Shown here: positions 1 to 5,184 of the stretch, one piece after another | Position numbering within the stretch: position 1 is the first letter of the stretch | How the letters are laid out: the number at the start of each line of letters is the position of its first letter | NCBI GenBank assembly: GCA_027450105.1 | Contig: DAIDKJ010000030.1 | Coordinates: 1 to 5,184 of the forward strand | Direction of reading: 5' to 3' | Source of the DNA: Ferrovum sp. | Lineage (GTDB): Bacteria > Pseudomonadota > Gammaproteobacteria > Burkholderiales > Ferrovaceae | DNA: 5,184 nucleotides | The notes under the pieces: generated by a model | What the model was told of the DNA's origin: nothing | What the model saw: only the letters and a program-made list of their open reading frames with translations | The model's database searches: none | Position numbers and translations under genes: made by a program

Positions 1-1157
1 CCTTGATGGCCGAGGGCCTGCCCTTGTCCCAAATAGCGCTGCTGTATCGCTCCAATGCCCAGTCACGTGTTCTGGAGCATGCCCTCTTCGCGGCTGGAAT
101 CGGCTATCGGGTGTATGGTGGGCAGCGTTTCTTCGAACGCCTGGAAATCAAGCAGGCCATGGCCTATTTGCGCCTGGCCGCTCATGGGGAAGAAGAGGGC
201 GCATTTTTGCGGGTCGTCAATTTTCCTCCTCGCGGAGTAGGCACACGTTCCCTGGAGTTGCTGCAAAGTACGGCCCGGGAGCAGGGCATCAGCCTGTATC
301 AGGCGGCGCGTCAAAGCACATTGACCGGAAAGGCTGGCGCAGGATTGAGCGCTTTCCTCGCCTGCATCGAACGCCTCAAAGTGGCGGCCTCTGCGCTGCC
401 CTTGGCCGAGTTGGTGGCCACGTTGCTGCAGGAGAGCGGCTTGCTGGCCCACTATCGGGCCGATCGGGAGGGCGCGGATCGGGTGGAGAATCTGGAGGAG
501 CTGGTGGCCGCCGCCGCCAGCTTCGAGCACGAATCGGAGCTGGGCGACTTGCAGGCCTTTTTATCTCACGCCAGCCTGGAATCCGGAGAACACGAAGCTG
601 CACCGGGTCTGGATGCGCTGCAATTGATGACCGTCCATGCGGCCAAGGGGCTGGAGTTTCAGGCGGTTTTTGTGTGCGGCCTGGAGGAAGGCCTGTTCCC
701 TCATGAAAACGCCTTGACTCAATCCGACGGCCTGGAGGAGGAACGGCGTTTGATGTATGTGGCCATTACCAGGGCCCGGGAACGCCTGTATCTGACGCGC
801 GCTCAAAGCCGCATGCTGCATGGGCAGGTGCGTTACGGGCTGCGTTCGCGCTTCATCGATGAAATCCCTCCGGCCTTATGCCGTTGGTTGTCACCCGCTG
901 CAAAATCTTCCATGCCGCGCCGGCTGATGGACCAGCCGACGGGGGATGTCAGGCAACCGGCAGCCCGGGCCACCGCCGCAGCGCCAGCATCTGGCATACC
1001 TTTTTACATGGGACAGTCCGTGCGTCACGAAAAGTTTGGCTACGGGGTGGTGTTGCAATGCGAAGGCGGGGGTGGGGATGCGCGCGTGCAAGTCAACTTT
1101 CGTGATGTGGGCGTCAAGTGGCTGGCCCTGGGCTATGCGCGCTTGGTGGCGCAGTAA
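1..1157 (+). CDS. uvrD: ATP-dependent DNA helicase UvrD (superfamily 1A), C-terminal half, 5' end cut by window edge
   Basis: UvrD/Rep helicases unwind DNA 3'-5' with ATP; UvrD acts in nucleotide-excision and mismatch repair. The open frame runs in from the window edge, so the true start and the Walker A and B motifs lie upstream. Numbering the 384 visible residues from base 3, I see motif IV (LLYRSNAQSR, about 13-22), the following YRVYGGQRFFER block (35-46), an NFPPRGVG segment (73-80), motif V (LMTVHAAKGLEF, 208-219, followed by GLEEGLFPH) and motif VI with its arginine finger (EEERRLMYVAITRARE, 245-260). A linker at about 300-334 leads to a small Tudor-like domain (335-383, GQSVRHEKFGYGVV and a VNF strand). 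In known UvrD/PcrA proteins that domain binds RNA polymerase, and it favours UvrD/PcrA over Rep. UvrD is usually about 720-740 residues, so about half is missing. The frame is intact, and the gene ends 102 bases before the cytochrome gene. Confidence 0.93.
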   Translation, partial: LMAEGLPLSQIALLYRSNAQSRVLEHALFAAGIGYRVYGGQRFFERLEIKQAMAYLRLAAHGEEEGAFLRVVNFPPRGVGTRSLELLQSTAREQGISLYQAARQSTLTGKAGAGLSAFLACIERLKVAASALPLAELVATLLQESGLLAHYRADREGADRVENLEELVAAAASFEHESELGDLQAFLSHASLESGEHEAAPGLDALQLMTVHAAKGLEFQAVFVCGLEEGLFPHENALTQSDGLEEERRLMYVAITRARERLYLTRAQSRMLHGQVRYGLRSRFIDEIPPALCRWLSPAAKSSMPRRLMDQPTGDVRQPAARATAAAPASGIPFYMGQSVRHEKFGYGVVLQCEGGGGDARVQVNFRDVGVKWLALGYARLVAQ

Positions 1158-1171
1158 AACCGGGCGCGGGT

Positions 1172-1203
1172 TTGCCGCATTGCGAGATAACTTCTGGTAG
1201 AAT
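1172..1203 (+). promoter_or_regulatory. Probable sigma-70-type promoter with extended -10, upstream of the cytochrome c4 gene
   Basis: The -10 box TAGAAT lies at 1198-1203 and is preceded by TGG at 1195-1197, which gives an extended -10 (TGnTAGAAT). The best -35 look-alike is TTGCCG at 1172-1177, but its 20-base spacer is too long for a standard promoter, so the extended -10 would carry most of the recognition. Transcription would begin near 1210 and give a leader of about 50 bases. The site sits in the only gap on the plus strand large enough for a promoter, and it would separate the cytochrome operon from uvrD. Pattern match by eye only. Confidence 0.45.
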
Positions 1204-1241
1204 ACCCCGGTTCAGACCCCAAAGGGTTGCGATTCGTCCAA

Positions 1242-1253
1242 AAGGAAAGAGGT
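1242..1253 (+). promoter_or_regulatory. Ribosome binding site of the cytochrome c4 gene
   Basis: A purine run containing AAGGA (1242-1246) and GAGGT (1249-1253) precedes the ATG at 1260, with six bases between GAGGT and the start. This supports that ATG, which also begins directly with a signal peptide. Confidence 0.7.
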
Positions 1254-1259
1254 CCCTAA

Positions 1260-1880
1260 ATGAAAAAGACGTTGCTGGTGTTGCTGTTGCTGAGCATGGG
1301 TTCGACGGCGTGGGCGGTTCAGGGAGATGCCGAAAAGGGCAAGCAAATCGCCAGTTCGGTATGTTTTGCCTGCCATGGTTTGGACGGAGTCAGCCCGATT
1401 CCAACCCAGCCGCACTTGGCCGCACAATTGCCTGATTATATTGTCAAGCAGTTGAACAACATGAAGTCCGTCAATGGGGCCCCACCCCTGCGCAACAACC
1501 CCATCATGTCCGGGATTGTGGCCTCCATGACCGATGCGGACATGCGCAATGTGGCTGCCTGGTATGCGGCGCAACCCCCCAAGCGCTCCCAGGCCACGGA
1601 CGCCAAACTGGTGGCCGTGGGCGAAAAACTCTGGCGCGGTGGCGAGGCGGATCGGGGTGTGCCAGCCTGTGCCGGTTGTCATGGCCCAACGGGAAGCGGC
1701 ATCCCGGCCCTGTATCCCCGTTTGTCCGGACAATATCAGGAATATACCGAAGCCCAGTTGCAGCATTTCAAAAACGGGACCCGGGCCAACGATCCAGCGG
1801 CCATCATGCGCACCATCGCCCATCGCCTGAGCAACGAAGACATCAAGGCCCTGGCGGATTACACGGCGGGTTTGCACTAA
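1260..1880 (+). CDS. Periplasmic diheme cytochrome c4
   Basis: A 206-residue exported electron carrier. Residues 1-19 form a signal peptide: two lysines, a leucine-rich core and a likely signal peptidase site after AWA (19). The mature part has two class I cytochrome c domains. The first has heme-binding CFACH (35-39) and a probable axial methionine at M83 in PIMSG. The second has CAGCH (137-141) and a probable axial methionine at M183 in AIMRT. Two tandem hemes at this length are the hallmark of cytochrome c4, known in several proteobacteria as a donor to terminal oxidases such as cbb3. Heme would be attached in the periplasm by the Ccm or Ccs machinery, not seen here. The next gene starts 15 bases after the stop, so they are probably cotranscribed. 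A probable oxidase subunit gene lies in the same window on the opposite strand; pairing with it is inference. Confidence 0.93.
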   Translation: MKKTLLVLLLLSMGSTAWAVQGDAEKGKQIASSVCFACHGLDGVSPIPTQPHLAAQLPDYIVKQLNNMKSVNGAPPLRNNPIMSGIVASMTDADMRNVAAWYAAQPPKRSQATDAKLVAVGEKLWRGGEADRGVPACAGCHGPTGSGIPALYPRLSGQYQEYTEAQLQHFKNGTRANDPAAIMRTIAHRLSNEDIKALADYTAGLH

Positions 1881-1895
1881 ACTTCCCCAGCCCCC

Positions 1896-3488
1896 ATGCC
1901 AGGCTCCTTTCCCCGTCATTATGCTGGCTATGCTGCGCTGGGTGTGTGGGCGCTGCTGACGCTGCTGGTGTTGAGCCACCTGCCCTTTGGGTTGGATGAG
2001 GGCGGGGCCAAGGCGTTGGTGCTGGACTGGTCCATTGGTGATCAGGTGGCCAATTCGGTGGTTACCTTGGGTGCTCCGGATGTGCGGGCCCTGTTGTGGC
2101 TGCCACTGGGCTATCTGTGGCCGGGCCAGGTCTTCGCCGCCAAGGTGTTCCTGATCGCAGTGCTGGCAGCCAGCGCCTATGGGCTCTACCGCTGGCGCAA
2201 TCTGCAGGCCTCGGATGAGGTGTCCTTGCTGGCAACCGGGTTGCTGCTGATTGCTCCACTCACATTACAGCAACTGGATGCCCTGGCCCCTGGGGTGGTC
2301 CTGCTGGCGCTGTTTGTGGCGGGGTTTTGGCTGGACCGCGCCTATCGGCAAACACCCCGTATCTTCGGGGGTCTATTCTTTGCCCAGTTACTGGTGTGCG
2401 CTTTTAGTGTGAGCGTGCACCCGGCGGGGCTGGCCTATCCCCTCGCCCTGTTCTGGTCCTGGCGCACTCAGCCACTGGATACCACGCGCCAGCGACATTT
2501 TTATGTGGGAATCGCGGTGCTCACCCTCCTGGCGCTGTTGCTCTCCAGAGGGTGGCCGGATCTGGGTGGCTGGCGCAATCCCATCACGCAATTACCCGCC
2601 TTGTTCTGGGGTGAAGACGTGCTCGCCACCGAGGTGGAAGTGCAAACCTGGGTTCAAGGGCTGATTCTGGCCGCTGCGCTGGGGGTTCTGCTGGTAGCGC
2701 GCCGTTCTGCCCTGTGGAGCGATTTGGGGGGGCGTACGCTGTGGCTGGGGGTGTTGCTGGGTGTGACCGAAAGCGATGGCACCTGGCTGTTCCTCACCCT
2801 GGTTCTGTTTTTGTATGAAGGCTTCGCCTGGTTACTGCAACCGCGTGCCCTGTGGGCCGGGCGCGGGTTCATGGCGCAACGCGGGTGGCTGCTGGTATTG
2901 TTGTTGCTCATGGGAACCGTGAGCTTGCGCTTGGATCGGCAATGGTTTGATCAAAACCGCAACCTGATCTTCTCGCAACGCGATCTTCTCATCAAAACCT
3001 TTGCCGATGATGTGGAACGTTTGCGGCGCGTGGCGGACGATGCCGGAAAACCCATGCCGCGCCTGCGCGTGGCCAGCCAATGGCCGGCGCGTACCATGAT
3101 TGCCTGTCGTTGTGATGCCTTGCCGCTGCCCCCCGTTGCCAAGGACCCTGGCACCCAAAAAGCCCTGTTGCGGGGCTTGACCCATTTGCTGCTGTTGCCC
3201 AGCGCCACTCAAAATCTGGGTCTGACGCAGAATTTGGCCCTGCTGGGATCTGATCTGGAAACGGTGACGCTCCAACCGGGGGGAGTGATTCTGGCGGTTA
3301 CCCGCCCAGATTTGGCGCCTGCCTTGCCGCAGCCGGCGCTGGATCAGCCTCCACCACCGCAGTCAGAGGCGCCTGTGCCCGGCTCTTCCTCAACGCAAGC
3401 CCCAGTGGTGCCAGTGCCACCCGTTTCACCAGCCCCATCTGCATCCTCCGGCGCATCCTCCAGCACACCGGGAGGGGCCAAGCCTTGA
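1896..3488 (+). CDS. Polytopic inner-membrane protein with Pro/Ser-rich C-terminal tail; possibly GT-C glycosyltransferase-like
   Basis: I do not recognise a named family. The 530-residue product has about ten to twelve hydrophobic segments between residues 10 and 343 (clearest at 10-30, 80-98, 131-147, 156-172, 200-217, 251-267, 296-315 and 329-343). A mostly soluble region (345-475) follows, then a low-complexity tail rich in Pro, Ser and Ala (477-530). The first long loop carries an Asp-Glu pair (D34-E35, in FGLDEGGAKALVL) and later PDVRALLWLPLG (61-72). An acidic pair just after the first helix and a polytopic body recall GT-C glycosyltransferases such as the ArnT/PMT group, but this is a layout argument. 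Three cysteines are visible (C168, C404, C406), the last two as a CRC motif. The ATG at 1896 is the earliest sensible start but lacks a clear Shine-Dalgarno sequence, so translation may depend on the cytochrome gene 15 bases upstream. The stop overlaps the next start by four bases. Confidence 0.82.
   Translation: MPGSFPRHYAGYAALGVWALLTLLVLSHLPFGLDEGGAKALVLDWSIGDQVANSVVTLGAPDVRALLWLPLGYLWPGQVFAAKVFLIAVLAASAYGLYRWRNLQASDEVSLLATGLLLIAPLTLQQLDALAPGVVLLALFVAGFWLDRAYRQTPRIFGGLFFAQLLVCAFSVSVHPAGLAYPLALFWSWRTQPLDTTRQRHFYVGIAVLTLLALLLSRGWPDLGGWRNPITQLPALFWGEDVLATEVEVQTWVQGLILAAALGVLLVARRSALWSDLGGRTLWLGVLLGVTESDGTWLFLTLVLFLYEGFAWLLQPRALWAGRGFMAQRGWLLVLLLLMGTVSLRLDRQWFDQNRNLIFSQRDLLIKTFADDVERLRRVADDAGKPMPRLRVASQWPARTMIACRCDALPLPPVAKDPGTQKALLRGLTHLLLLPSATQNLGLTQNLALLGSDLETVTLQPGGVILAVTRPDLAPALPQPALDQPPPPQSEAPVPGSSSTQAPVVPVPPVSPAPSASSGASSSTPGGAKP
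3471..3475 (+). promoter_or_regulatory. Ribosome binding site (GGAGG) that supports a TTG start at 3485
   Basis: A perfect GGAGG lies within the last codons of the large membrane-protein gene, nine bases before TTG at 3485. It is the main reason to accept the rare TTG start, together with the four-base TTGA overlap with the preceding stop. Confidence 0.65.
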
Positions 3489-3685
3489 AGATTTCTCTGC
3501 GCGAGGCCTTGGTCTATCTGGTGGTGACTTGCAGCTCCCTGTTTTTGACGGCGTATACGGTGCATATGCTGGTGGGGGGGATGGTGCCCCCCGAAACCGA
3601 GTACCGCCTGATGGGCGGCGCCTGTTTGCTGGTGGGCGGCGCCATTGCTTACATGGCTTGGGATGTGCTCAAGCGCCGCCGCTGA
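3485..3685 (+). CDS. Small two-helix membrane protein, translationally coupled to the upstream gene
   Basis: A 66-residue protein of unknown function. It starts at TTG, whose last two bases and the following A form the TGA stop of the upstream gene (TTGA overlap), behind a strong GGAGG. That arrangement points to translational coupling and a job linked to the upstream membrane protein. Two hydrophobic segments are visible: about residues 9-31 (ALVYLVVTCSSLFLTAYTV) and 42-59 (LMGGACLLVGGAIAYMAW). They are separated by a short polar loop (PPETEYR) and followed by a basic end (KRRR), which by the positive-inside rule puts the C-terminus in the cytoplasm. The second helix has two GGA motifs seven residues apart, suited to helix packing. 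No signal peptide cleavage site or enzymatic motif is evident. The coding case rests on the RBS, the overlap and the membrane-like composition rather than on a recognised family. Confidence 0.72.
   Translation: MKISLREALVYLVVTCSSLFLTAYTVHMLVGGMVPPETEYRLMGGACLLVGGAIAYMAWDVLKRRR
3612..3643 (+). repeat. Short in-frame direct repeat TGGGCGGCGCC (two copies, 21-base period)
   Basis: The 11-mer TGGGCGGCGCC occurs at 3612-3622 and again at 3633-3643. The 21-base period keeps the frame and gives two GGA motifs seven residues apart in the second helix of the small membrane protein. It may reflect a small duplication or selection for a glycine-rich helix face. Confidence 0.5.
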
Positions 3686-3690
3686 GGGTG

Positions 3691-3719
3691 CCCCAGGACT
3701 CCGGCGATGGGGAGATTTT
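3691..3719 (+). terminator. Weak candidate terminator between the convergent operons
   Basis: Just after the small membrane-protein gene, CCCC (3691-3694) can pair with GGGG (3709-3712), or CTCC (3699-3702) with GGAG (3711-3714). ATTTT (3715-3719) follows. The stems are only four base pairs and compete with each other, so this is a poor intrinsic terminator. Nothing better is visible in the 72-base gap. Confidence 0.2.
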
Positions 3720-3788
3720 GCGCGCTTGAATGTCCAGGCGCCTATGAAGGTAAAACCTCAGGACTCCAGCGGTTTGTAGAGATTTTGC
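3691..3788. repeat. Imperfect direct repeat of about 31-33 bases: gene 3' end and a degenerate copy in the convergent gap
   Basis: Copy A (3691-3721) lies in the gap between the convergent genes. Copy B (3756-3788) covers the last codons and stop of the minus-strand membrane-protein gene. Both share CAGGACTCC (3694-3702 and 3759-3767), then GCG, then GAGATTTTGC (3712-3721 and 3779-3788). The spacing between the shared blocks differs by two bases. Copies start 65 bases apart. Read on the minus strand, copy A keeps the codons for Q-N-L and has lost the stop. The simplest reading is a decayed small tandem duplication of the gene's 3' end. Confidence 0.6.
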
Positions 3789-4210
3789 AGGGCCTGATAC
3801 TCCTGTTCCAATGCAAATTGTCCTTTGTGAAACACAAACTGCAGGCGCCGCCCGGTGCTGTCCAACCCAGTCAAGCCAAAGGAACGCCCGGAAAAGTCCC
3901 GGTAGAGTTTGATGTTTTTCATCAGGCTGATGCGCTGGCCATTGCGCAGCAGCAAGGTGGCCTGCTGGCGCGTGGCTTCGATGCCGATGGGAGAGGAGGG
4001 CAGTAGCATGAGGCGGGTTTTGAGAATTCGATTGGCCCCGGCAATCAGGAAAAAACTGGCCAGAAACACCAGCAGATAGGCTAGATTGCTGTTGTCCGCG
4101 TACCAGGCATTGGCGGCGAAGGCTAATAAGGCCGTCACAGTGGGAATGTACAAGAGCAAATCCCAGAGCATGCCCTGACGGTCCTGTTTGAGCGAGCAGG
4201 CTTTAGCCAT
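3758..4210 (-). CDS. Uncharacterised two-helix membrane protein with a C-terminal cytoplasmic domain
   Basis: A 150-residue protein I cannot name. Counting from the ATG at 4210, a polar N-terminus (MAKACSLKQDRQG) is followed by two hydrophobic helices: about residues 15-36 (LWDLLLYIPTVTALLAFAAN) and 44-60 (AYLLVFLASFFLIAGAN). After RILKTR the rest (67-150) is soluble and strand-rich (GIEATRQQATLLLRNGQRIS, then FGLTGLDSTGRRLQFVF) and ends in a helix (LEQEYQALQNLY). Two helices followed by a small beta domain recall bacterial PH-like membrane proteins, but that is fold-level inference. A weak AAGG lies ten bases before the ATG. A longer form from TTG at 4246 would add MWADSILQGTFF and has its own AGGA, so the start is not settled. 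The gene lies 90 bases downstream of the thioredoxin-like gene on the same strand and may belong to that operon. Its 3' end is partly duplicated in the adjacent gap. Confidence 0.75.
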   Translation of the reverse strand: MAKACSLKQDRQGMLWDLLLYIPTVTALLAFAANAWYADNSNLAYLLVFLASFFLIAGANRILKTRLMLLPSSPIGIEATRQQATLLLRNGQRISLMKNIKLYRDFSGRSFGLTGLDSTGRRLQFVFHKGQFALEQEYQALQNLYKPLES

Positions 4211-4239
4211 AAAGAACGTGCCTTGAAGGATTGAGTCTG

Positions 4240-4261
4240 CCCACAAGGGTTGTCCTGTGGG
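4240..4261 (-). other. Hairpin between the thioredoxin-like gene and the membrane-protein gene
   Basis: CCCACA (4240-4245) pairs with TGTGGG (4256-4261). The stem extends by GG/CC (4247-4248 with 4254-4255) past a single bulged A, leaving a short loop. It has no T-run on the minus strand, so it is not a standard terminator. It covers the alternative TTG start at 4244-4246 and its AGGA, which favours the ATG at 4210 as the main start. It might also act in mRNA processing. Confidence 0.3.
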
Positions 4262-4300
4262 TCGTGCTTTGGTCAGGCATCTGGCGGCATACCCGGGTGT

Positions 4301-4831
4301 CTAATTGGCCGCTGTTGCGGCGGCCCGCTTGGGCAATACCGACTGGATGGCCCCTTCCATTTCTCTGTAGAGCATGGGCCCCGGCTGCTGATAGCGCACG
4401 ATTCCCTTGCCATCGATGGCAAAGGTCCAGGGGTCTCCCATCACCTGATAGGCCTTGAAGGCTTCGGGGTTTTCGTATTGATCCATATGTAAAAACAGAA
4501 CCTGCCCCTGATACTTGTCCAGCAAGGATTTGGTGATTTGCAGCTGACGGTCGCAAATGGAGCAATGCCCTGGGGTGGCAAATTCCAGAAGAATGGGCTT
4601 GCCTGTGGCCAGTGCCTGGTCCAGCGAGTATTGATACATGCGCTCGTCCGGTTGACGGTAGGTGGTGATGCGGGTCATGTCACCGCCCACATCGGCCAGG
4701 GTTTTGGTGGGCAGGCGTGGCGCCACGGAACCCAGTCCCAATTCCGAGCCGCCGGGTGGGCGATTGCATCCCGCCAGGGAGGCACTGAGCACAAGCCCTA
4801 CAAAAACCCGTGACAGGTGACGGTATTTCAT
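4301..4831 (-). CDS. Thioredoxin-fold lipoprotein with CSIC motif, next to an oxidase subunit
   Basis: A 176-residue exported lipoprotein. From the ATG at 4831, a basic start and hydrophobic core (VFVGLVLSASLAG) lead to a lipobox, LAGC, with lipidated C22. Residue N23, rather than Asp at +2, fits transport to the outer membrane. After a Pro/Gly-rich spacer, the thioredoxin fold covers about 65-167: KPILLEFATPGHCSICDRQL carries the CXXC (C90, C93), and GDPWTFAIDGKG carries the likely cis-proline (P134). The CSIC pair is atypical beside the classic CGPC. Thioredoxin-like proteins of this type reduce disulfides or handle copper and heme sites in the periplasm. I see no SCO-type CxxxC motif. The start lies four bases after the stop of the upstream oxidase gene, so the two are almost certainly cotranscribed, and assembly or maintenance of that oxidase is the natural guess. 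A longer frame back to 4909 would overlap the oxidase gene and remove the signal peptide from the N-terminus. Confidence 0.87.
   Translation of the reverse strand: MKYRHLSRVFVGLVLSASLAGCNRPPGGSELGLGSVAPRLPTKTLADVGGDMTRITTYRQPDERMYQYSLDQALATGKPILLEFATPGHCSICDRQLQITKSLLDKYQGQVLFLHMDQYENPEAFKAYQVMGDPWTFAIDGKGIVRYQQPGPMLYREMEGAIQSVLPKRAAATAAN
4307..4325 (-). terminator. GC-rich hairpin at the 3' end of the thioredoxin-like gene (weak terminator candidate)
   Basis: GGCCGC (4307-4312) and GCGGCC (4320-4325) form a perfect six-base-pair stem with a seven-base loop, within the last codons of the gene. On the minus strand it is followed by AATTAG rather than a T-run, so efficient intrinsic termination is doubtful. 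It may only reflect the alanine-rich end of the protein. Confidence 0.2.
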
Positions 4832-4835
4832 GAAC

Positions 4836-5184
4836 TTAAACGCCTTTTTTTCCGGTTTTGAAGATGTTGTAGCCCCAGATGATATTGGCGAGCAGCACCA
4901 GCGTACCAAAAAACCCGACCCCCGCCATGAGGTGGGTGACGGTTGTCTCTACTTCCGGTCCGGGGTCGTAGCCGCCGATGACCCCAGCCGTGGAAAACAG
5001 AATGACCATGCCCATCAGTCCGATATTATGCATCCAGAAATGGACCTTGACGAGCCTCATGCTGTAGATGGGGCGATTGACCAGGCGCGGAATGAAATAG
5101 TAGATGGCCCCAAAAATGGCCATTTCCACCCAACCCAGCAGGTTGATGTGACCGTGGGCCAGCAGGATCAGCTTGCCATGGGGG
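4836..5184 (-). CDS. Heme-copper oxidase subunit I, cbb3/NOR-like, C-terminal part; 5' end cut by window edge
   Basis: The frame enters from the right edge and shows the last 115 residues. Translation there reads LAHGHINLLGWVEMAIFGA (8-26), then IYYFIPRL, NRPIYSMRLVKVHFW (36-50) and two more helices (about 51-70 and 83-104), ending in KTGKKGV. In CcoN and NorB subunits the corresponding helix carries a His-x-His pair that binds the high-spin and low-spin hemes, here H10 and H12. The LGWV, IYY-IP and HFW blocks match CcoN better than NorB. The protein would be an inner-membrane oxidase, or possibly an NO reductase, using electrons from a c-type cytochrome or quinol. The copper-ligand helices lie outside the window, so the subtype and full length cannot be judged. 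A GTG at 5129 is internal, not the start. The thioredoxin-like lipoprotein follows after four bases, indicating an operon. Confidence 0.85.
   Translation of the reverse strand, partial: PHGKLILLAHGHINLLGWVEMAIFGAIYYFIPRLVNRPIYSMRLVKVHFWMHNIGLMGMVILFSTAGVIGGYDPGPEVETTVTHLMAGVGFFGTLVLLANIIWGYNIFKTGKKGV

Noticed and set aside
1157..1173. Hairpin AAACC...GGTTT right after uvrD as a terminator
   Set aside because: The stem is only five base pairs, three of them A-T, and no T-run follows, so it is too weak to call.
1212..1979. Long minus-strand open frame (about 255 codons) across the cytochrome c4 gene
   Set aside because: It is antisense to a gene with a signal peptide and two CXXCH motifs. Its product is rich in His, Gly and Gln with no recognisable domain, as expected for a GC-rich shadow frame.
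2832..3275. Minus-strand open frame inside the 530-residue membrane-protein gene
   Set aside because: Its Gln/His-rich product without motifs, no RBS case, and an opposing sense frame with clear membrane helices mark it as a shadow.
3441..3461. GCATCCTCC repeated twice in the Pro/Ser tail
   Set aside because: A nine-base repeat in low-complexity coding sequence is expected by codon bias and slippage and has no sign of a separate function.
4832..4909. Upstream extension of the thioredoxin-like gene to 4909
   Set aside because: It would overlap the oxidase coding end by over 70 bases and bury the lipoprotein signal sequence inside the protein. The ATG at 4831 gives a textbook lipobox at residue 22.
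5127..5129. GTG as the start of the oxidase-like frame
   Set aside because: The frame stays open to the window edge, and the upstream codons encode the conserved LAHGHINLLGW helix, so the GTG is an internal valine.

Overview
The window is GC-rich, close-packed bacterial DNA. The UvrD type, a two-heme cytochrome c4 and an apparent cbb3-like oxidase subunit suggest a respiring member of the Pseudomonadota (beta-, gamma- or Acidithiobacillia-like). I cannot fix the genus from the sequence alone. There are seven protein genes, two of them cut by the window edges. I see no tRNA, rRNA, CRISPR array or insertion sequence, and no phage or plasmid gene.

Left part (1-3685, plus strand). The first gene is the C-terminal half of a UvrD-type DNA helicase. 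After a short gap with a plausible extended -10 promoter comes a compact three-gene run. It encodes a periplasmic diheme cytochrome c4, a 530-residue polytopic membrane protein with a Pro/Ser-rich tail, and a 66-residue two-helix membrane protein. The last two overlap by 4 bases (TTGA) and look translationally coupled. The large membrane protein has an Asp-Glu pair in its first loop and a layout like GT-C glycosyltransferases, but that is inference only.

Right part (3758-5184, minus strand, convergent with the left part). In transcription order there is the C-terminal end of a heme-copper oxidase subunit I with a His-Gly-His heme-ligand pair. Four bases later comes a thioredoxin-fold lipoprotein with a CSIC motif, and then a 150-residue two-helix membrane protein of unknown function. 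The oxidase and lipoprotein genes are almost certainly one operon, and the lipoprotein is a candidate assembly or redox-maintenance factor for the oxidase.

The two arms meet tail to tail in a 72-base gap. That gap holds a degenerate direct copy of the 3' end of the minus-strand membrane-protein gene, probably a relic of a small tandem duplication. Both arms carry respiratory genes: cytochrome c4 is a known electron donor to terminal oxidases in other bacteria, so it could feed the oxidase encoded on the right, though nothing here proves it. The most interesting unknowns are the 530-residue membrane protein with its coupled small partner and the oxidase-linked CXXC lipoprotein. I found no clear evidence of an entirely new kind of system.
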